NCBI RefSeq assembly: GCF_900105355.1
Contig: NZ_FNSC01000001.1
Location: 3,410,001-3,474,000, forward strand
Direction: 5' to 3'
DNA: 64,000 nt
From: Pseudomonas anguilliseptica
GTDB lineage: Bacteria > Pseudomonadota > Gammaproteobacteria > Pseudomonadales > Pseudomonadaceae
Shown here: piece after piece, positions 13,835 to 22,615 of the stretch
Layout of the letters: every line of letters starts with the position of its first letter
Numbering within the stretch: position 1 is the first letter of the stretch
Position numbers and translations under genes: made by a program
The notes under the pieces: generated by a model
Databases searched by the model: none
What the model saw: only the letters and a program-made list of their open reading frames with translations
What the model was told of the DNA's origin: nothing

Positions 13835-15634
13835 TGAGCGGAGCGGCAGACATGGCATTGACGCCTGATATTCGGGATTACCTGTGTGAGCTGGCGCGCA
13901 AGCTGGATGCCTCCGGGCATGGCGAGCGCGGGCCGCTGATGGCTGCCGCCCAGGAGTTCCTCGACTGGTCGAGTGCGACCATTTACCGCCAACTGAAACT
14001 GGCTTGCGGCTGGGATGCCGGACGCAAGACCCGCGCTGACAAGGGCAAGACCAGCGTGGCCGGTGACGCTCTGCAGATGCTGGGCGCTGCGCAGCGTGAG
14101 GGTGTGCGGGAGAACGGCAAGCAAACGCTGTTCACCCCGGCCGCACGCAGCATCTTGGAGCAGAACGGCATCCAGCTGGGTGTGAGCAACGGCCACCTGA
14201 ACCGGCTGATTCGGGCGCGCAGCCTGGACGTTACCTCGCAGCGCAATGCCAGCCCGGTGCAGGCCCTGCGTGCGCCACACCCGAACTACCTGCACGAGGT
14301 CGACCCTTCACTGTGCCTGGTGTACTACCTCAAGGGTCGCCAGCACATCATGCGCGACAGTGAGTTCTACAAAAACAAGTTGGAAAACTTCGCCAAGGTG
14401 AAGCTGAAGGTCTGGCGCTACGTCATGTACGACCGAGCCAGCGGTGCCCTGAAGGTGTGGTACTGCGAAGCCGCAGGCGAGAACCAGCACAGCCTGTTCG
14501 ACTTCCTGATGTTTGCCTGGAGCAAGGACGCTGGCTCGCTGCTCCATGGCGTGCCGCTGTTCCTGCTCTGGGACAAGGGCTCGGCCAACACCAGCAGCGC
14601 AATCAAGAATCTGCTCAAGCACCTGGAAGTGACCCCGCTGGAGCACGAGGCCGGCAACGCACGGGCCAAGGGTGGCGTCGAGGGTGGCAACAACATCGTC
14701 GAGACCCAGTTCGAGAGCCGCCTGCGCTTCCAGCCGGTCAACGATATCGCCGAGCTGAACGCTGCGGCCCTGGCCTGGGCTGAGGCCTACAACGCCAACC
14801 TGATCCCCGGCCAGGACACCCGCCTGCGTCGTGCCGGGCTGGTGGAGCCGGTGGCGCGTTATGACCTCTGGCAGCTGATCCGCGCCGAGCAGCTACGCCT
14901 GCTGCCGGATGTGGCGGTGTGCCGCGCGCTGATGACCAGCCGCGAAGAGGAGCGCACGGTGCGCTCGGACATGACCATCAGCTTCAAGCACCAGAACGCC
15001 GAAGCCCGGATGTTCTACGACCTGCGCGGCCTGGACGGCATCGTCGTCGGGGCCAAGGTGAGCGTGCGCGGTCTGGCCTACGGCGACTGCGCCATCCAGA
15101 TCGAGGCACCACGTTATGACGGCGAGATGCTGACTTACCGCGTCGAGCCGATCCGTGGCTATGACGTGTTCGGTCAGCGCCTGGACGCGGCTATCCCCGG
15201 CCAGGAATACAAGTCTCAGCCGGAAACAGCTATCGAGAAGGCAGCCAAGGTCATGGACGAACTGGCCTACCCGGCGCAGGACGCCAAGCAGGCCCGCAGC
15301 AAGCAGGTCACCCCCTTCGGCGGCAAGCTCGACTCGCACGAGCACCTCAAGGACATCGAGCTTCCGACCTACCTGCCGCGCCAGGGCAGCACCATCGAAA
15401 CCCCGGAGCACCTGCGCAACGACATGCCAAAGCTGTCGGCCCTGCAGGCCATGCAGCGCATCGTCACGGCCATCGGCCATCGGCCGCAGCCTCACCCAGG
15501 CCGAGAACACCTGGCTACGCAGCACCTTCAAGGAGGGCGTGCCGGAAGACCAGGTCAACGCCTTGATCGAACAGTTCACCCGGCCGGCAGCCGTTGCCCC
15601 GGCCTCCAATGTCACAGGCCTGCGGGCCGTTTAA
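13834..15634 (+). pseudogene. Mu-type DDE transposase A subunit, frameshifted near the C-terminus
   Basis: An N-terminal DNA-binding region (residues about 1–145 of the frame from GTG 13831) precedes an integrase catalytic core. The core has Asp158 (HEVDPS), Asp248 (LLWDKGSAN) and Glu284 (GGVEGGNN), the D–D–35–E spacing of the MuA/Tn552 group. After codon 549 a tandem duplication of CATCGGC (15471–15484) shifts the frame. The old frame then runs through low-quality sequence to 15660. Removing one copy restores AIGRSLTQAENTWLRSTFKEG and a C-terminus ending NVTGLRAV at 15634. In MuA the C-terminal domain contacts MuB and ClpX, so the altered protein may be inactive for replicative transposition. 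The catalytic core is intact. Confidence 0.82.
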
Positions 15635-15644
15635 GGAGCACGTC

Positions 15645-16898
15645 ATGCAGCAGCAGATGATGAAGTTGAAGCGTGTCATGTGGCAGCTCGACATCTCCCA
15701 GCGGGAGATGGCCGACGCCATCGTGAAGCCTGATGGCGAGTCCATCAGCCAATCCACCATGGCCCAGTTGGTCAACCACGGCATGTGGCCAAAGACCTTG
15801 GAACGCCTGAATTTGGAGCGTCAGATCACGACGCTTCTGTTCGCCCGAGGGGCGAACGATGACCACATTCGCGACTTGTTCGTGATGGAAGAAGCCGATG
15901 CAGCGCAAGTCTTGGTCGGCCGCGCTGCATCGGTGCCCCGCAATGCCAACAGCAAAGAGAGCGACTACATGCTACTACGAAAAAACACTCTGACCCGCCA
16001 GGCCAAGGAACACTTCCGTCTGCCCCGCGACCCGTTCACGGACGAGATGCAGGAAGAGGAAGACGTGTTCTTGTCCGATGACATCCGCTATGTGCGCCAG
16101 GCTATTCGTCAGACGGCCAAGCACGGCGGCATGTTGGCGGTGGTAGGTGAGTCCGGCGCGGGTAAATCGACTCTGCGCCAGGATCTGCTGGAGTGGATTC
16201 ACGTCAACCGTGAGCCCATCACGGTTATCCCGCCCTATGTGCTCGGCGTAGAAGAAGACAACGTCAAGGGTAAAACGCTCAAGGCGCTCGATATCACTGC
16301 TGCGATCATCCGCAACATTGACCCGAGCATTAAGCCACGCCGCAGCCAGGAAGACCGCTCGCGGCATATGCACGAGTTGCTGATGTCCAGCGCCCAGGCC
16401 GGCCGTCGACATGTGGTGATTATCGAGGAGGCACACAGCCTGCCCATCACCACCCTAAAGCACATCAAGCGCTTCTACGAGCTGGAGATGGGCTTCAAGA
16501 AGCTGCTGGCCTTCATCCTGATCGGACAGACCGAACTGGGCGACAAGCTCAGCGAATACAACCCAGCGGTGCGCGAGGTGGTTCAGCGTTGCGAGTTGGT
16601 TCGCCTCAAGCCCCTGGACAACCACGTCGAGGCTTATCTCAAGCACAAGTTCGCCAGGATCGAGGTGGACTACCAGGGGATCTTCGAGCCCTGCGCCTTT
16701 GAGGAGATCCGCAACCGCCTGCGCATGTCCATGACCGGTGGGCGCGGCGCAGCGCGCGAGGTGAAGACAATCTCCCTGTGTTACCCGCTGGCGGTGAACA
16801 ACCTGGTCTCCGGCGCGATGAACCTGGCGGTCAAGCTGCACGAGAACAAGGTAACCGGCGAGCTGGTAATCGCCTCCCTGCGCGACGGGGAGGTGTGA
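15645..16898 (+). CDS. MuB/TniB-like transposition ATPase (target-DNA activator)
   Basis: A 417-residue AAA+ ATPase. An N-terminal helix-turn-helix (MKLKRVMWQLDISQREMADA..., residues 6–55) precedes the ATPase core, with Walker A GESGAGKST at 168–176 and Walker B VVIIEEAH at 257–264. Next come a sensor-like LIGQTEL and a C-terminal lid. In the Mu group this protein binds target DNA and activates the transposase. TAAGGAG lies 7 bases before ATG 15645. It follows the transposase's ancestral stop by 10 bp. Confidence 0.88.
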   Translation: MQQQMMKLKRVMWQLDISQREMADAIVKPDGESISQSTMAQLVNHGMWPKTLERLNLERQITTLLFARGANDDHIRDLFVMEEADAAQVLVGRAASVPRNANSKESDYMLLRKNTLTRQAKEHFRLPRDPFTDEMQEEEDVFLSDDIRYVRQAIRQTAKHGGMLAVVGESGAGKSTLRQDLLEWIHVNREPITVIPPYVLGVEEDNVKGKTLKALDITAAIIRNIDPSIKPRRSQEDRSRHMHELLMSSAQAGRRHVVIIEEAHSLPITTLKHIKRFYELEMGFKKLLAFILIGQTELGDKLSEYNPAVREVVQRCELVRLKPLDNHVEAYLKHKFARIEVDYQGIFEPCAFEEIRNRLRMSMTGGRGAAREVKTISLCYPLAVNNLVSGAMNLAVKLHENKVTGELVIASLRDGEV

Positions 16899-16899
16899 C

Positions 16900-17217
16900 A
16901 TGGCCAGCCTTCAGCTTGTAGCACCACCTGTTCAGCGTCCAATGAGCATCACAGCACCTGAGTTCCTGCCGAAATTGACGGAGTTCAACGACCTGACTCG
17001 CGCCGTGCGTGATGCCGGCCTGCAGATCACGGCGATGTCCTTCCTGGACAACACCATCACCATCTCGCTCGAAAGTGTTGAGCAGCTGGTACGCCGCTTC
17101 GCCCATGAAGTGCGCGGCCAACGGCACCGCACCCGAGGCCGTTTCACCCGTAACGCAGTGACCATCCGTGGCATCGACGTTGTGTGGTTCTCCCTGGTGA
17201 AGGAGCAGGACGCATGA
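16900..17217 (+). CDS. small early phage protein, unknown function
   Basis: A 105-residue protein with no recognised domain. The middle (LQITAMSFLDNTITISLESVE) is predicted beta, followed by a basic stretch RGQRHRTRGRFTRN. ATG 16900 follows the ATPase stop by one base; a second ATG at 16942 is an alternative start. It belongs to the early operon and probably has an auxiliary replication or regulation role. Confidence 0.6.
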   Translation: MASLQLVAPPVQRPMSITAPEFLPKLTEFNDLTRAVRDAGLQITAMSFLDNTITISLESVEQLVRRFAHEVRGQRHRTRGRFTRNAVTIRGIDVVWFSLVKEQDA

Positions 17218-17480
17218 ACGTGCTCTGCATCAGCCTCTGCAACCCCGAGCAGATCACCGACCCACAGGAGCTGCGCGAAGCCCTGGAGCGGGCCAATCAG
17301 CAAATCATCCAGCTGGGCAACCAGTTGGATTGCCTCACTCGCGGAACTCACGGACTGACCACCGAGCTGGCAGTGATGTGCGAGGCGCACCTCGCAGGTG
17401 ATGCCGGGCTTGTCGCTCAGAAGGTCTCCGAGTTCGCCAACCACTACCGGCAGCACTGCCAACCAGGAGTGAAACACTGA
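17214..17480 (+). CDS. small early phage protein, unknown function
   Basis: An 88-residue protein (MNVLCISLCNPEQITDPQEL...). A helical segment EALERANQQIIQLGNQLDCL is compatible with a short coiled coil. AAGGAG lies 8 bases before the ATG, which overlaps the previous stop by 4 bp. No family recognised. Confidence 0.6.
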   Translation: MNVLCISLCNPEQITDPQELREALERANQQIIQLGNQLDCLTRGTHGLTTELAVMCEAHLAGDAGLVAQKVSEFANHYRQHCQPGVKH

Positions 17481-18103
17481 TGAATACCAATCAAACACCG
17501 GTACCTGCCGGCTATGTGCGCAATGGCGCAGGCCACCTGGTGCCTGAACACCAGGTGCGTGAGCACGACAAACTGCGCGATGGGGTGGCAGGTGATCTGG
17601 CCCGCATGGCGCTGGATATCAACAAGGCCCTGGTCGGTTTCAAGACCAAAGCCCTGGCCGATATCGACGACCTGATCGCCATCTCGAATGAGAAGTACGG
17701 GGTAACCATCGGCGGCAAGAAGGGCAATGCCTCGATCACCACCTATGACGGCCGGTTCAAAGTCGAACGCCAGATGGCCGAGCGCCTGAGCTTCACTGAG
17801 GAGATCCTCGCGGCCAAGGAACTGATCGACCGCTGCATCCGCAAATGGAGCGAGGGAGCCAACAACCACTTGCGCGTACTGGTTGACCGCGCATTCCGCG
17901 CTAACAAACAGGGCCAGATCAAAACCGGCGACGTCCTCAGCCTGCTGCGCATCGAGATCGACGATCCCGACTGGAAGCTCGCCATGGAAGCGTTGAAGGA
18001 CTCCATCCAAGTCAACGGCACCGCCGTCTACATCCGCGTCTATCAGCGTGTCGGTGAGACCGACCGCTACGACCCTATCAACCTCAATATCGCGGCGGTG
18101 TGA
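17480..18103 (+). CDS. DUF3164 family phage protein
   Basis: A 207-residue protein matching DUF3164 of Mu-like phages: an N-terminal YVRNGAGHLVPEHQV segment, the conserved NASITTYDGRFKVERQMAERLSF region near residue 80, and a C-terminal TAVYIRVYQRV motif. The family's function is unknown, but it lies consistently in the early region beside the transposition genes. It overlaps the preceding stop by one base. Confidence 0.8.
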   Translation: MNTNQTPVPAGYVRNGAGHLVPEHQVREHDKLRDGVAGDLARMALDINKALVGFKTKALADIDDLIAISNEKYGVTIGGKKGNASITTYDGRFKVERQMAERLSFTEEILAAKELIDRCIRKWSEGANNHLRVLVDRAFRANKQGQIKTGDVLSLLRIEIDDPDWKLAMEALKDSIQVNGTAVYIRVYQRVGETDRYDPINLNIAAV

Positions 18104-18104
18104 G

Positions 18105-18583
18105 ATGGATCAGGAACGCATCCTCGAAAAGATCAAGAAGTGCATGGAGATGGCGAAGTCAAAGACCGCCAACCCCAACGAAGCGGAGATCGCCCTGCGC
18201 CAGGCACACAAGCTAATGGAGGCCTACAACCTGGAGCTGGGTGATGTGCTTGCGAGTATGGCGGGCGAGGTGAAGGTGTTTGCAGGCTCCGAGGGCGAGC
18301 CGCCTGCCTGGCGGGTTCGATTGGCCCAGGTTTGCGGTCACGCATTCGGTACCCACCTGATCATCCGCAGCGGCTGGATTGAGGCAGCGTCCTTTATCTT
18401 CGTCGGCTGCGCAGCAGCCCCTGAGCTGGCCGGCTACACCTCGGCCAGGCCAAGCTGAAGCGTCGCAAGCTCAAAGCACGTGACGAGGTGGCCACCGAGG
18501 CCGGCTATCGCGCTGGCAAGTCGGCACAGCTACACCAAGCCGTGAACCACCAGCCACGTGCGCTACTGACAGCGGGGGCCTGA
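18105..18583 (+). pseudogene. DUF2786 protein gene with internal out-of-frame deletion
   Basis: The N-terminal DUF2786 domain is clear (ILEKIKKCMEMAKSKTANPN, then EAEIALRQAHKLMEAYNL). The frame stops at 18458, shortly after APELAGYT. The family's C-terminal tail is found in another frame immediately downstream (TEAGYRAGKSAQLHQAVNHQ), ending at 18583. About 100 residues that normally separate these parts are absent, so this looks like a deletion of roughly 300 bp joined out of frame near 18440–18455. The size of the loss is judged from my memory of family length. Confidence 0.75.
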
Positions 18584-18587
18584 TCCG

Positions 18588-19136
18588 ATGCGCATCCAGT
18601 GCCCATGCTGCGGTGAGCAGTTCCCGTTCGAGGCCGGCTTCGCCGATGCCGAAGGCAAGCAGTTGGCGGCTCTGTTCGCCGACCTGGAGCCACGGCTCGG
18701 ACGCGCAGTGCTGGCCTACTTGCGGTTGTTCAGCCCGGCAAAGCGCGGCCTGCGCACCACCAAGGCGATCAAACTGGTCGAGGAACTGATGCTGCTGGTC
18801 AATGCCAGCAGCGTCACCCGCGACGCCCGCACCACTGAATCCAAACCAGCCAGCCCGGCTCTGTGGGCTGCTGGCATCGAGCAGATGCTCACCCAGCGCG
18901 AACGTCTATCCCTGCCGTTGGACAACCATCACTACCTGCGCGCTGTGGTGTTTGGCATTGCCAGTGATCCTCAGCAGGTCAAACAGGCGGCACCCGCCAA
19001 GCCACGCCAGGTTGTCTCAGTCCGTAGTCAACGCCAAGACCAGATCGGCCGCATCAACAGCGACGTGATGCTTGGCCTCCTTACTAAAGAAGAAGGCGAG
19101 CGTCGTGTCGCTGAACTGATGGGAGAAACATCGTGA
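18588..19136 (+). CDS. early phage protein with N-terminal zinc-knuckle-like CPCC
   Basis: A 182-residue protein beginning MRIQCPCCGEQFPFEAGF, a half zinc-ribbon. A helical region contains LEPRLGRAVLAYLRLFSPAKRGLR. It lies just before gemA, where BcepMu-like phages carry a hypothetical protein of this kind. Only the one cysteine cluster is present, so metal binding would need dimerisation or other ligands. Function unknown. Confidence 0.65.
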   Translation: MRIQCPCCGEQFPFEAGFADAEGKQLAALFADLEPRLGRAVLAYLRLFSPAKRGLRTTKAIKLVEELMLLVNASSVTRDARTTESKPASPALWAAGIEQMLTQRERLSLPLDNHHYLRAVVFGIASDPQQVKQAAPAKPRQVVSVRSQRQDQIGRINSDVMLGLLTKEEGERRVAELMGETS

Positions 19137-19582
19137 AAGCCGATAACCGTCTGCGCCTGATCAAGCTGATCCACGTCGCCCGCCGCGAGCTGTGCATGGA
19201 TGACGACACCTACCGTCTGCTGCTCAGCGGCATGAAGGGTTTGGGTGGTGCAACTTCGACGGCCGACCTCAGCGTTCCAAACCTGTACCGGGTTTTGGAA
19301 CAGCTCAAGCAGCGCGGCTTCAAGGTACGTCCAAGCAAGAAGCAGCGCCCCCTGGCAGCGGACGATCAGTCGAAGAAGATCCGCGCGCTCTGGCTGACGC
19401 TGCACGGCATGGGCGAGGTGCGCGATCCGTCCGAGGAAGCCCTGGCCAAGTTCGTCCTGAAGATGACGGGCGTACAGGCCCTGCAGTGGCTCAGCAGCGA
19501 TCAGGCCAGCCAAGTGATCGAGAATTTAAAGAAGTGGCAACTGCGCGTTACTCGCGCAGCTATTAAGGAGGAGAATGTATGA
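19133..19582 (+). CDS. gemA: GemA-like regulatory protein (gp16/DUF1018)
   Basis: A 149-residue protein of the DUF1018 family. It begins with LRLIKLIHVARRELCMDDDTYR followed by the diagnostic GLGGATSTADLSVPNLYRVLEQLKQRGF, and ends with a conserved LQWLSSDQASQVIENLKKW. In Mu, GemA modulates host gene expression. The GTG start overlaps the preceding stop (GTGA). It is translationally coupled to the Mor gene downstream. Confidence 0.85.
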   Translation: MKADNRLRLIKLIHVARRELCMDDDTYRLLLSGMKGLGGATSTADLSVPNLYRVLEQLKQRGFKVRPSKKQRPLAADDQSKKIRALWLTLHGMGEVRDPSEEALAKFVLKMTGVQALQWLSSDQASQVIENLKKWQLRVTRAAIKEENV

Positions 19583-19941
19583 GCGACTTCCGCAGCAAGG
19601 GCCCCGAGCTTCTGCTCGATCTGACCCAGCACATCGCCCATGCCTTGGGCGAGTTGATCGCCCTGGACAACGACAAGGCTGAGCATGTCGCCAAAGAGGT
19701 CGCGGATCGTATGGCTGCCCATTGGGGTGGCCAGAACATCTACTTCCCGATGGGGCTGTCGATCAAGCTGAGCCGGCGTGATCGGCTGATCTACGACAAA
19801 TTCAACGGCCATAACCAGAGCGACCTGGCCCGCGAGTTCGGCGTTTCGCTACAGTGGGTCTACAAGATCATCAAGGCGGTGCGGAAGGAGGAGATCGCGC
19901 GTCGTCAGGTAGATATGTTCAGCCCGGCCAGCGACGCCTGA
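19579..19941 (+). CDS. Mor-family transcription activator
   Basis: A 120-residue protein with the Mor/C helix-turn-helix at the C-terminus: RRDRLIYDKFNGHNQSDLAREFGVSLQWVYKIIKAV is the region at residues 69–104. A dimerisation part precedes it. In Mu, Mor activates the middle/late promoters. Here it is the last gene of the early unit, and the two AT-rich sites before the late blocks are candidate targets. GGAGG lies 8 bases before the ATG, which overlaps the gemA stop. Confidence 0.87.
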   Translation: MSDFRSKGPELLLDLTQHIAHALGELIALDNDKAEHVAKEVADRMAAHWGGQNIYFPMGLSIKLSRRDRLIYDKFNGHNQSDLAREFGVSLQWVYKIIKAVRKEEIARRQVDMFSPASDA

Positions 19942-19998
19942 CCGGGCGTTTTCTCCATTGCATTATCTGCAACTCTTTTTCAAACTCCATTCCGTTTA

Positions 19999-20035
19999 GT
20001 TTCGTTCCGTCTCGCTATGTTTCGGACTTTTCTCA
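19999..20035. other. probable prophage terminus with transposase-site-like repeats
   Basis: Read inward from 20035 on the − strand the sequence starts TGAGAAAAGTCCGAAAC, giving the TG...CA end expected for a Mu-like element. CGAAAC occurs at 12–17 and again at 32–37 from the end (20019–20024 and 19999–20004), exactly 20 bp apart, as in arrays of transposase binding sites. It lies right after the Mor gene, where BcepMu-type genomes end. The 5-bp host duplication would be GGTTT (20036–20040), to be matched at the unseen other end. Confidence 0.5.
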
Positions 20036-20046
20036 GGTTTCCCTAA

Positions 20047-21238
20047 GGATGGTCTGAAAAAGACTTCCTGATTTTGGCAAAATATCCGCACTCCACCCGC
20101 CGAGTTTTCCGATGAAGCAGATGACCTTCGCCGACGCCGAGTACGCCGGCAAGCGCAAGCAGACCCGCAAAGAATTGTTCCTGATCGAGATGGATCGGGT
20201 AGTGCCATGGAAAGGGTTGATCGCTTTGATCGAGCCGCATTATCCAAAGGGTGAAGGCGGCCGACCGTCCTATCCGCTGATGGCGATGCTGCGAGTGCAT
20301 CTGATGCAAAACTGGTTCGGTTACAGCGATCCGGCGATGGAAGAGGCGCTGTACGAGACCACCATCCTACGCCAGTTTGCCGGGCTGACTCTGGAGCGCA
20401 TTCCTGACGAAACCACCATCCTCAACTTCCGCCGCTTGCTGGAAAAACACGAACTGGCTGCCGGCATCCTGGCCGTGATCAATGGCTACCTGGGTGACCG
20501 TGGTTTGTCGCTGCGCCAAGGCACCATCGTCGATGCCACGCTGATCAACGCGCCGAGTTCAACCAAGAACAAGAACGGTAAGCGTGACCCTGAGATGCAC
20601 TCAACCAAGAAAGGCAATCAGTATTACTTCGGCATGAAGGCGCACATCGGGGTGGATGACGAGTCTGGCTTGGTGCACAGCGTGGTGGGTACTGCCGCCA
20701 ACGTGGCGGATGTCACCCAGGTCGATAAGCTGCTGCACGGCGAGGAAAACATGGTGGGGGCCGATGCCGGATATACCGGTGTCGAGAAGCGCCCCGAGCA
20801 TGAGGGCCGTCAAGTGATCTGGCAGGTTGCAGCACGGCGTAGCACTTACAAGAAACTCGGTAAGCGCAGCGCGCTGTACAAAGCCAAGCGCAAAATCGAG
20901 AAGGCCAAGGCCCAAGTGCGAGCCAAGGTCGAGCATCCGTTTCGGGTGATCAAGCGTCAGTTCGGTTATGTGAAGACGCGCTTCCGTGGCCTGGTCAAAA
21001 ACACGGCGCAACTGGTGACTTTATTCGCGCTGTCAAATCTGTGGATGGCGCGCCGACATTTACTGACGAATGCAGGAGAGGTGCGCCCGTAATGCTGGAA
21101 ATGGCTGCCGCGAGGTGCTCGCGGCGGCTAAAAACACAGAAATGAGCCGGTAATCTGATCGTTTTTGATCGATTTATCACTTTCGAAATCAGCAGAGGCT
21201 GACGTCAGCCAGAAATGCATGGCTACTTCAGAGGATCC
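20047..21238 (+). mobile_element. IS5-family insertion sequence with CTAA target duplication
   Basis: A 1,192-bp element. The left end GGATGGTCTGAAAAAG and the inverted right end GGATCCTCTGAAGTAG agree at 12 of 16 positions. It is flanked on both sides by CTAA (20043–20046 and 21239–21242), the YTAR target typical of the IS5 group. It contains one transposase gene. It lies 11 bp outside the proposed prophage terminus, in the intergenic region before asd. Confidence 0.85.
20112..21092 (+). CDS. IS5-family transposase
   Basis: A 326-residue, apparently intact IS5-type DDE transposase. The N-terminal domain contains YPLMAMLRVHLMQNWFGYSDP and ERIPDETTILNFRRLLE. The catalytic residues are in IVDATLI (first Asp), GADAGYTG (second Asp) and VEHPFRVIKRQFG (Glu, the Y/F-R-E-like signature). 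The start ATG 20112 has no good ribosome site, as is common for IS transposases kept at low expression. Nothing in the frame suggests inactivation. Confidence 0.93.
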   Translation: MKQMTFADAEYAGKRKQTRKELFLIEMDRVVPWKGLIALIEPHYPKGEGGRPSYPLMAMLRVHLMQNWFGYSDPAMEEALYETTILRQFAGLTLERIPDETTILNFRRLLEKHELAAGILAVINGYLGDRGLSLRQGTIVDATLINAPSSTKNKNGKRDPEMHSTKKGNQYYFGMKAHIGVDDESGLVHSVVGTAANVADVTQVDKLLHGEENMVGADAGYTGVEKRPEHEGRQVIWQVAARRSTYKKLGKRSALYKAKRKIEKAKAQVRAKVEHPFRVIKRQFGYVKTRFRGLVKNTAQLVTLFALSNLWMARRHLLTNAGEVRP

Positions 21239-21314
21239 CTAAGTATTTATCTCGGTCTGGGTCACAGTGATGGCAACGTAGGTAGTTTTTCAACAGCCTG
21301 GTAATCTTCCTGGC

Positions 21315-21334
21315 CCGTCGGATATCTCCGACGG
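21315..21334. promoter_or_regulatory. perfect 8-bp hairpin upstream of asd
   Basis: CCGTCGGA and TCCGACGG around TATC, 25 bp before the asd start codon and not followed by a T-run. It may be an operator or an mRNA leader structure. It is too close to the gene and lacks the U-tract for a convincing terminator of the gene upstream. Confidence 0.4.
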
Positions 21335-21358
21335 TCAGCTTATATAGGTGTAGTGGTT

Positions 21359-22471
21359 ATGAAACGTGTAGGTCTGATCGGTTGGCGCGGCATGGTGGGT
21401 TCCGTGCTGATGCAACGCATGCTGGAAGAGCAGGATTTCGACTTGATCGAACCGGTGTTCTTTACCACCTCCAATGTCGGCGGCCAAGGCCCTTCTATTG
21501 GCAAGGAAACGGCGCCTTTGAAGGACGCCTACAGCATTGACGAGCTGAAAAGCCTGGACGTGATTCTGACCTGTCAGGGTGGCGACTACACCAGCGAAGT
21601 CTTCCCCAAGCTGCGCGAAGCTGGCTGGCAGGGCTACTGGATCGATGCCGCCTCGTCGTTGCGCATGGATGACGGCTCGGTCATCGTGCTCGATCCGGTC
21701 AACCGCAAGGTGATTGATCAGCAGCTCGATGCTGGCACCAAGAACTATATCGGCGGCAACTGCACCGTCAGTTTGATGCTGATGGCCCTGGGCGGTCTGT
21801 ACGAGGCAGGCCTGGTCGAGTGGATGAGTGCCATGACCTATCAGGCGGCTTCCGGCGCCGGCGCGCAGAACATGCGTGAGCTGATCAAGCAGATGGGCGC
21901 GATCAACGCCTCGGTAGCCGATGAACTGGCTGACCCGGCCAGTGCAATCCTGGATATCGACCGCAAAGTGGCCGAAGCCATGCGCGGCGAGTCGTTCCCA
22001 GTCGACAACTTCGGCGTGCCGCTGGCCGGCAGCCTGATTCCCTACATCGATAAGGAGCTGCCGAACGGCCAGAGCCGTGAAGAATGGAAGGGCCAGGCGG
22101 AAACCAACAAGATTCTTGGCCGTTTCAAGAGCCCGATCCCGGTCGACGGTCTGTGCGTGCGCATCGGCGCCATGCGTTGCCACAGCCAGGCGCTGACCAT
22201 CAAGCTGAACAAGGATGTGCCGCTGTCGGACATCGAAGGCCTGATCAGCCAGCACAACCCTTGGGTCAAGCTGGTGCCAAACCAGCGTGAAGCGAGCATC
22301 CGCGAACTGGGCCCGACCGCTGTGACCGGCACTCTGAGTGTACCGGTCGGTCGTCTGCGCAAGCTCAACATGGGCTCGCAGTACCTCGGTGCGTTCACTG
22401 TAGGTGATCAGCTGCTGTGGGGGGCTGCTGAGCCGCTGCGGCGCATGCTGCGCATCCTGTTGGAGCGTTAA
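21359..22471 (+). CDS. asd: aspartate-semialdehyde dehydrogenase
   Basis: A 370-residue enzyme reducing aspartyl phosphate to aspartate semialdehyde (lysine, threonine and methionine pathways; precursor of diaminopimelate). The nucleotide-binding start is [17 protein letters not shown], the catalytic Cys is 135 in GGNCTVSL, and the active-site His lies in [11 protein letters not shown] near residue 275. ATG 21359 is used; the in-frame GTG 6 bases earlier is not where the family starts. In pseudomonads leuB normally lies upstream. Here the prophage and IS have been inserted before the gene, which may affect its promoter. Confidence 0.96.
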   Translation: MKRVGLIGWRGMVGSVLMQRMLEEQDFDLIEPVFFTTSNVGGQGPSIGKETAPLKDAYSIDELKSLDVILTCQGGDYTSEVFPKLREAGWQGYWIDAASSLRMDDGSVIVLDPVNRKVIDQQLDAGTKNYIGGNCTVSLMLMALGGLYEAGLVEWMSAMTYQAASGAGAQNMRELIKQMGAINASVADELADPASAILDIDRKVAEAMRGESFPVDNFGVPLAGSLIPYIDKELPNGQSREEWKGQAETNKILGRFKSPIPVDGLCVRIGAMRCHSQALTIKLNKDVPLSDIEGLISQHNPWVKLVPNQREASIRELGPTAVTGTLSVPVGRLRKLNMGSQYLGAFTVGDQLLWGAAEPLRRMLRILLER

Positions 22472-22508
22472 TCGCGCTGCGCTGAGACGCAAGCAGGCTG
22501 TCTAAAGG

Positions 22509-22562
22509 GGGCGGGCTGTTGGGCACTCGAGTCAAATCGAGGGTCCAGCAGTCCGCTCCTTT
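22509..22562 (+). terminator. long hairpin after asd
   Basis: GGGGGCGGGCTGTTGGGCAC-type arm (22509–22530, ending CTCGA) pairs over about 20 bp, with several G·U pairs, with the arm TCGAGGGTCCAGCAGTCCGC (22537–22556). A short T-run (CTCCTTT) follows. This is a probable intrinsic terminator separating asd from its paralogue. Confidence 0.6.
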
Positions 22563-22615
22563 GCATTTGGCGGGTGCGGCTATACAGTGCTGGGCTTATT
22601 TATCCGAGCCTTGCC

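Noticed and set aside
15460..15634. Programmed frameshifting as the cause of the two-frame transposase end
   Set aside because: There is no slippery heptamer or downstream structure; a perfect 7-bp tandem duplication explains the shift more simply.
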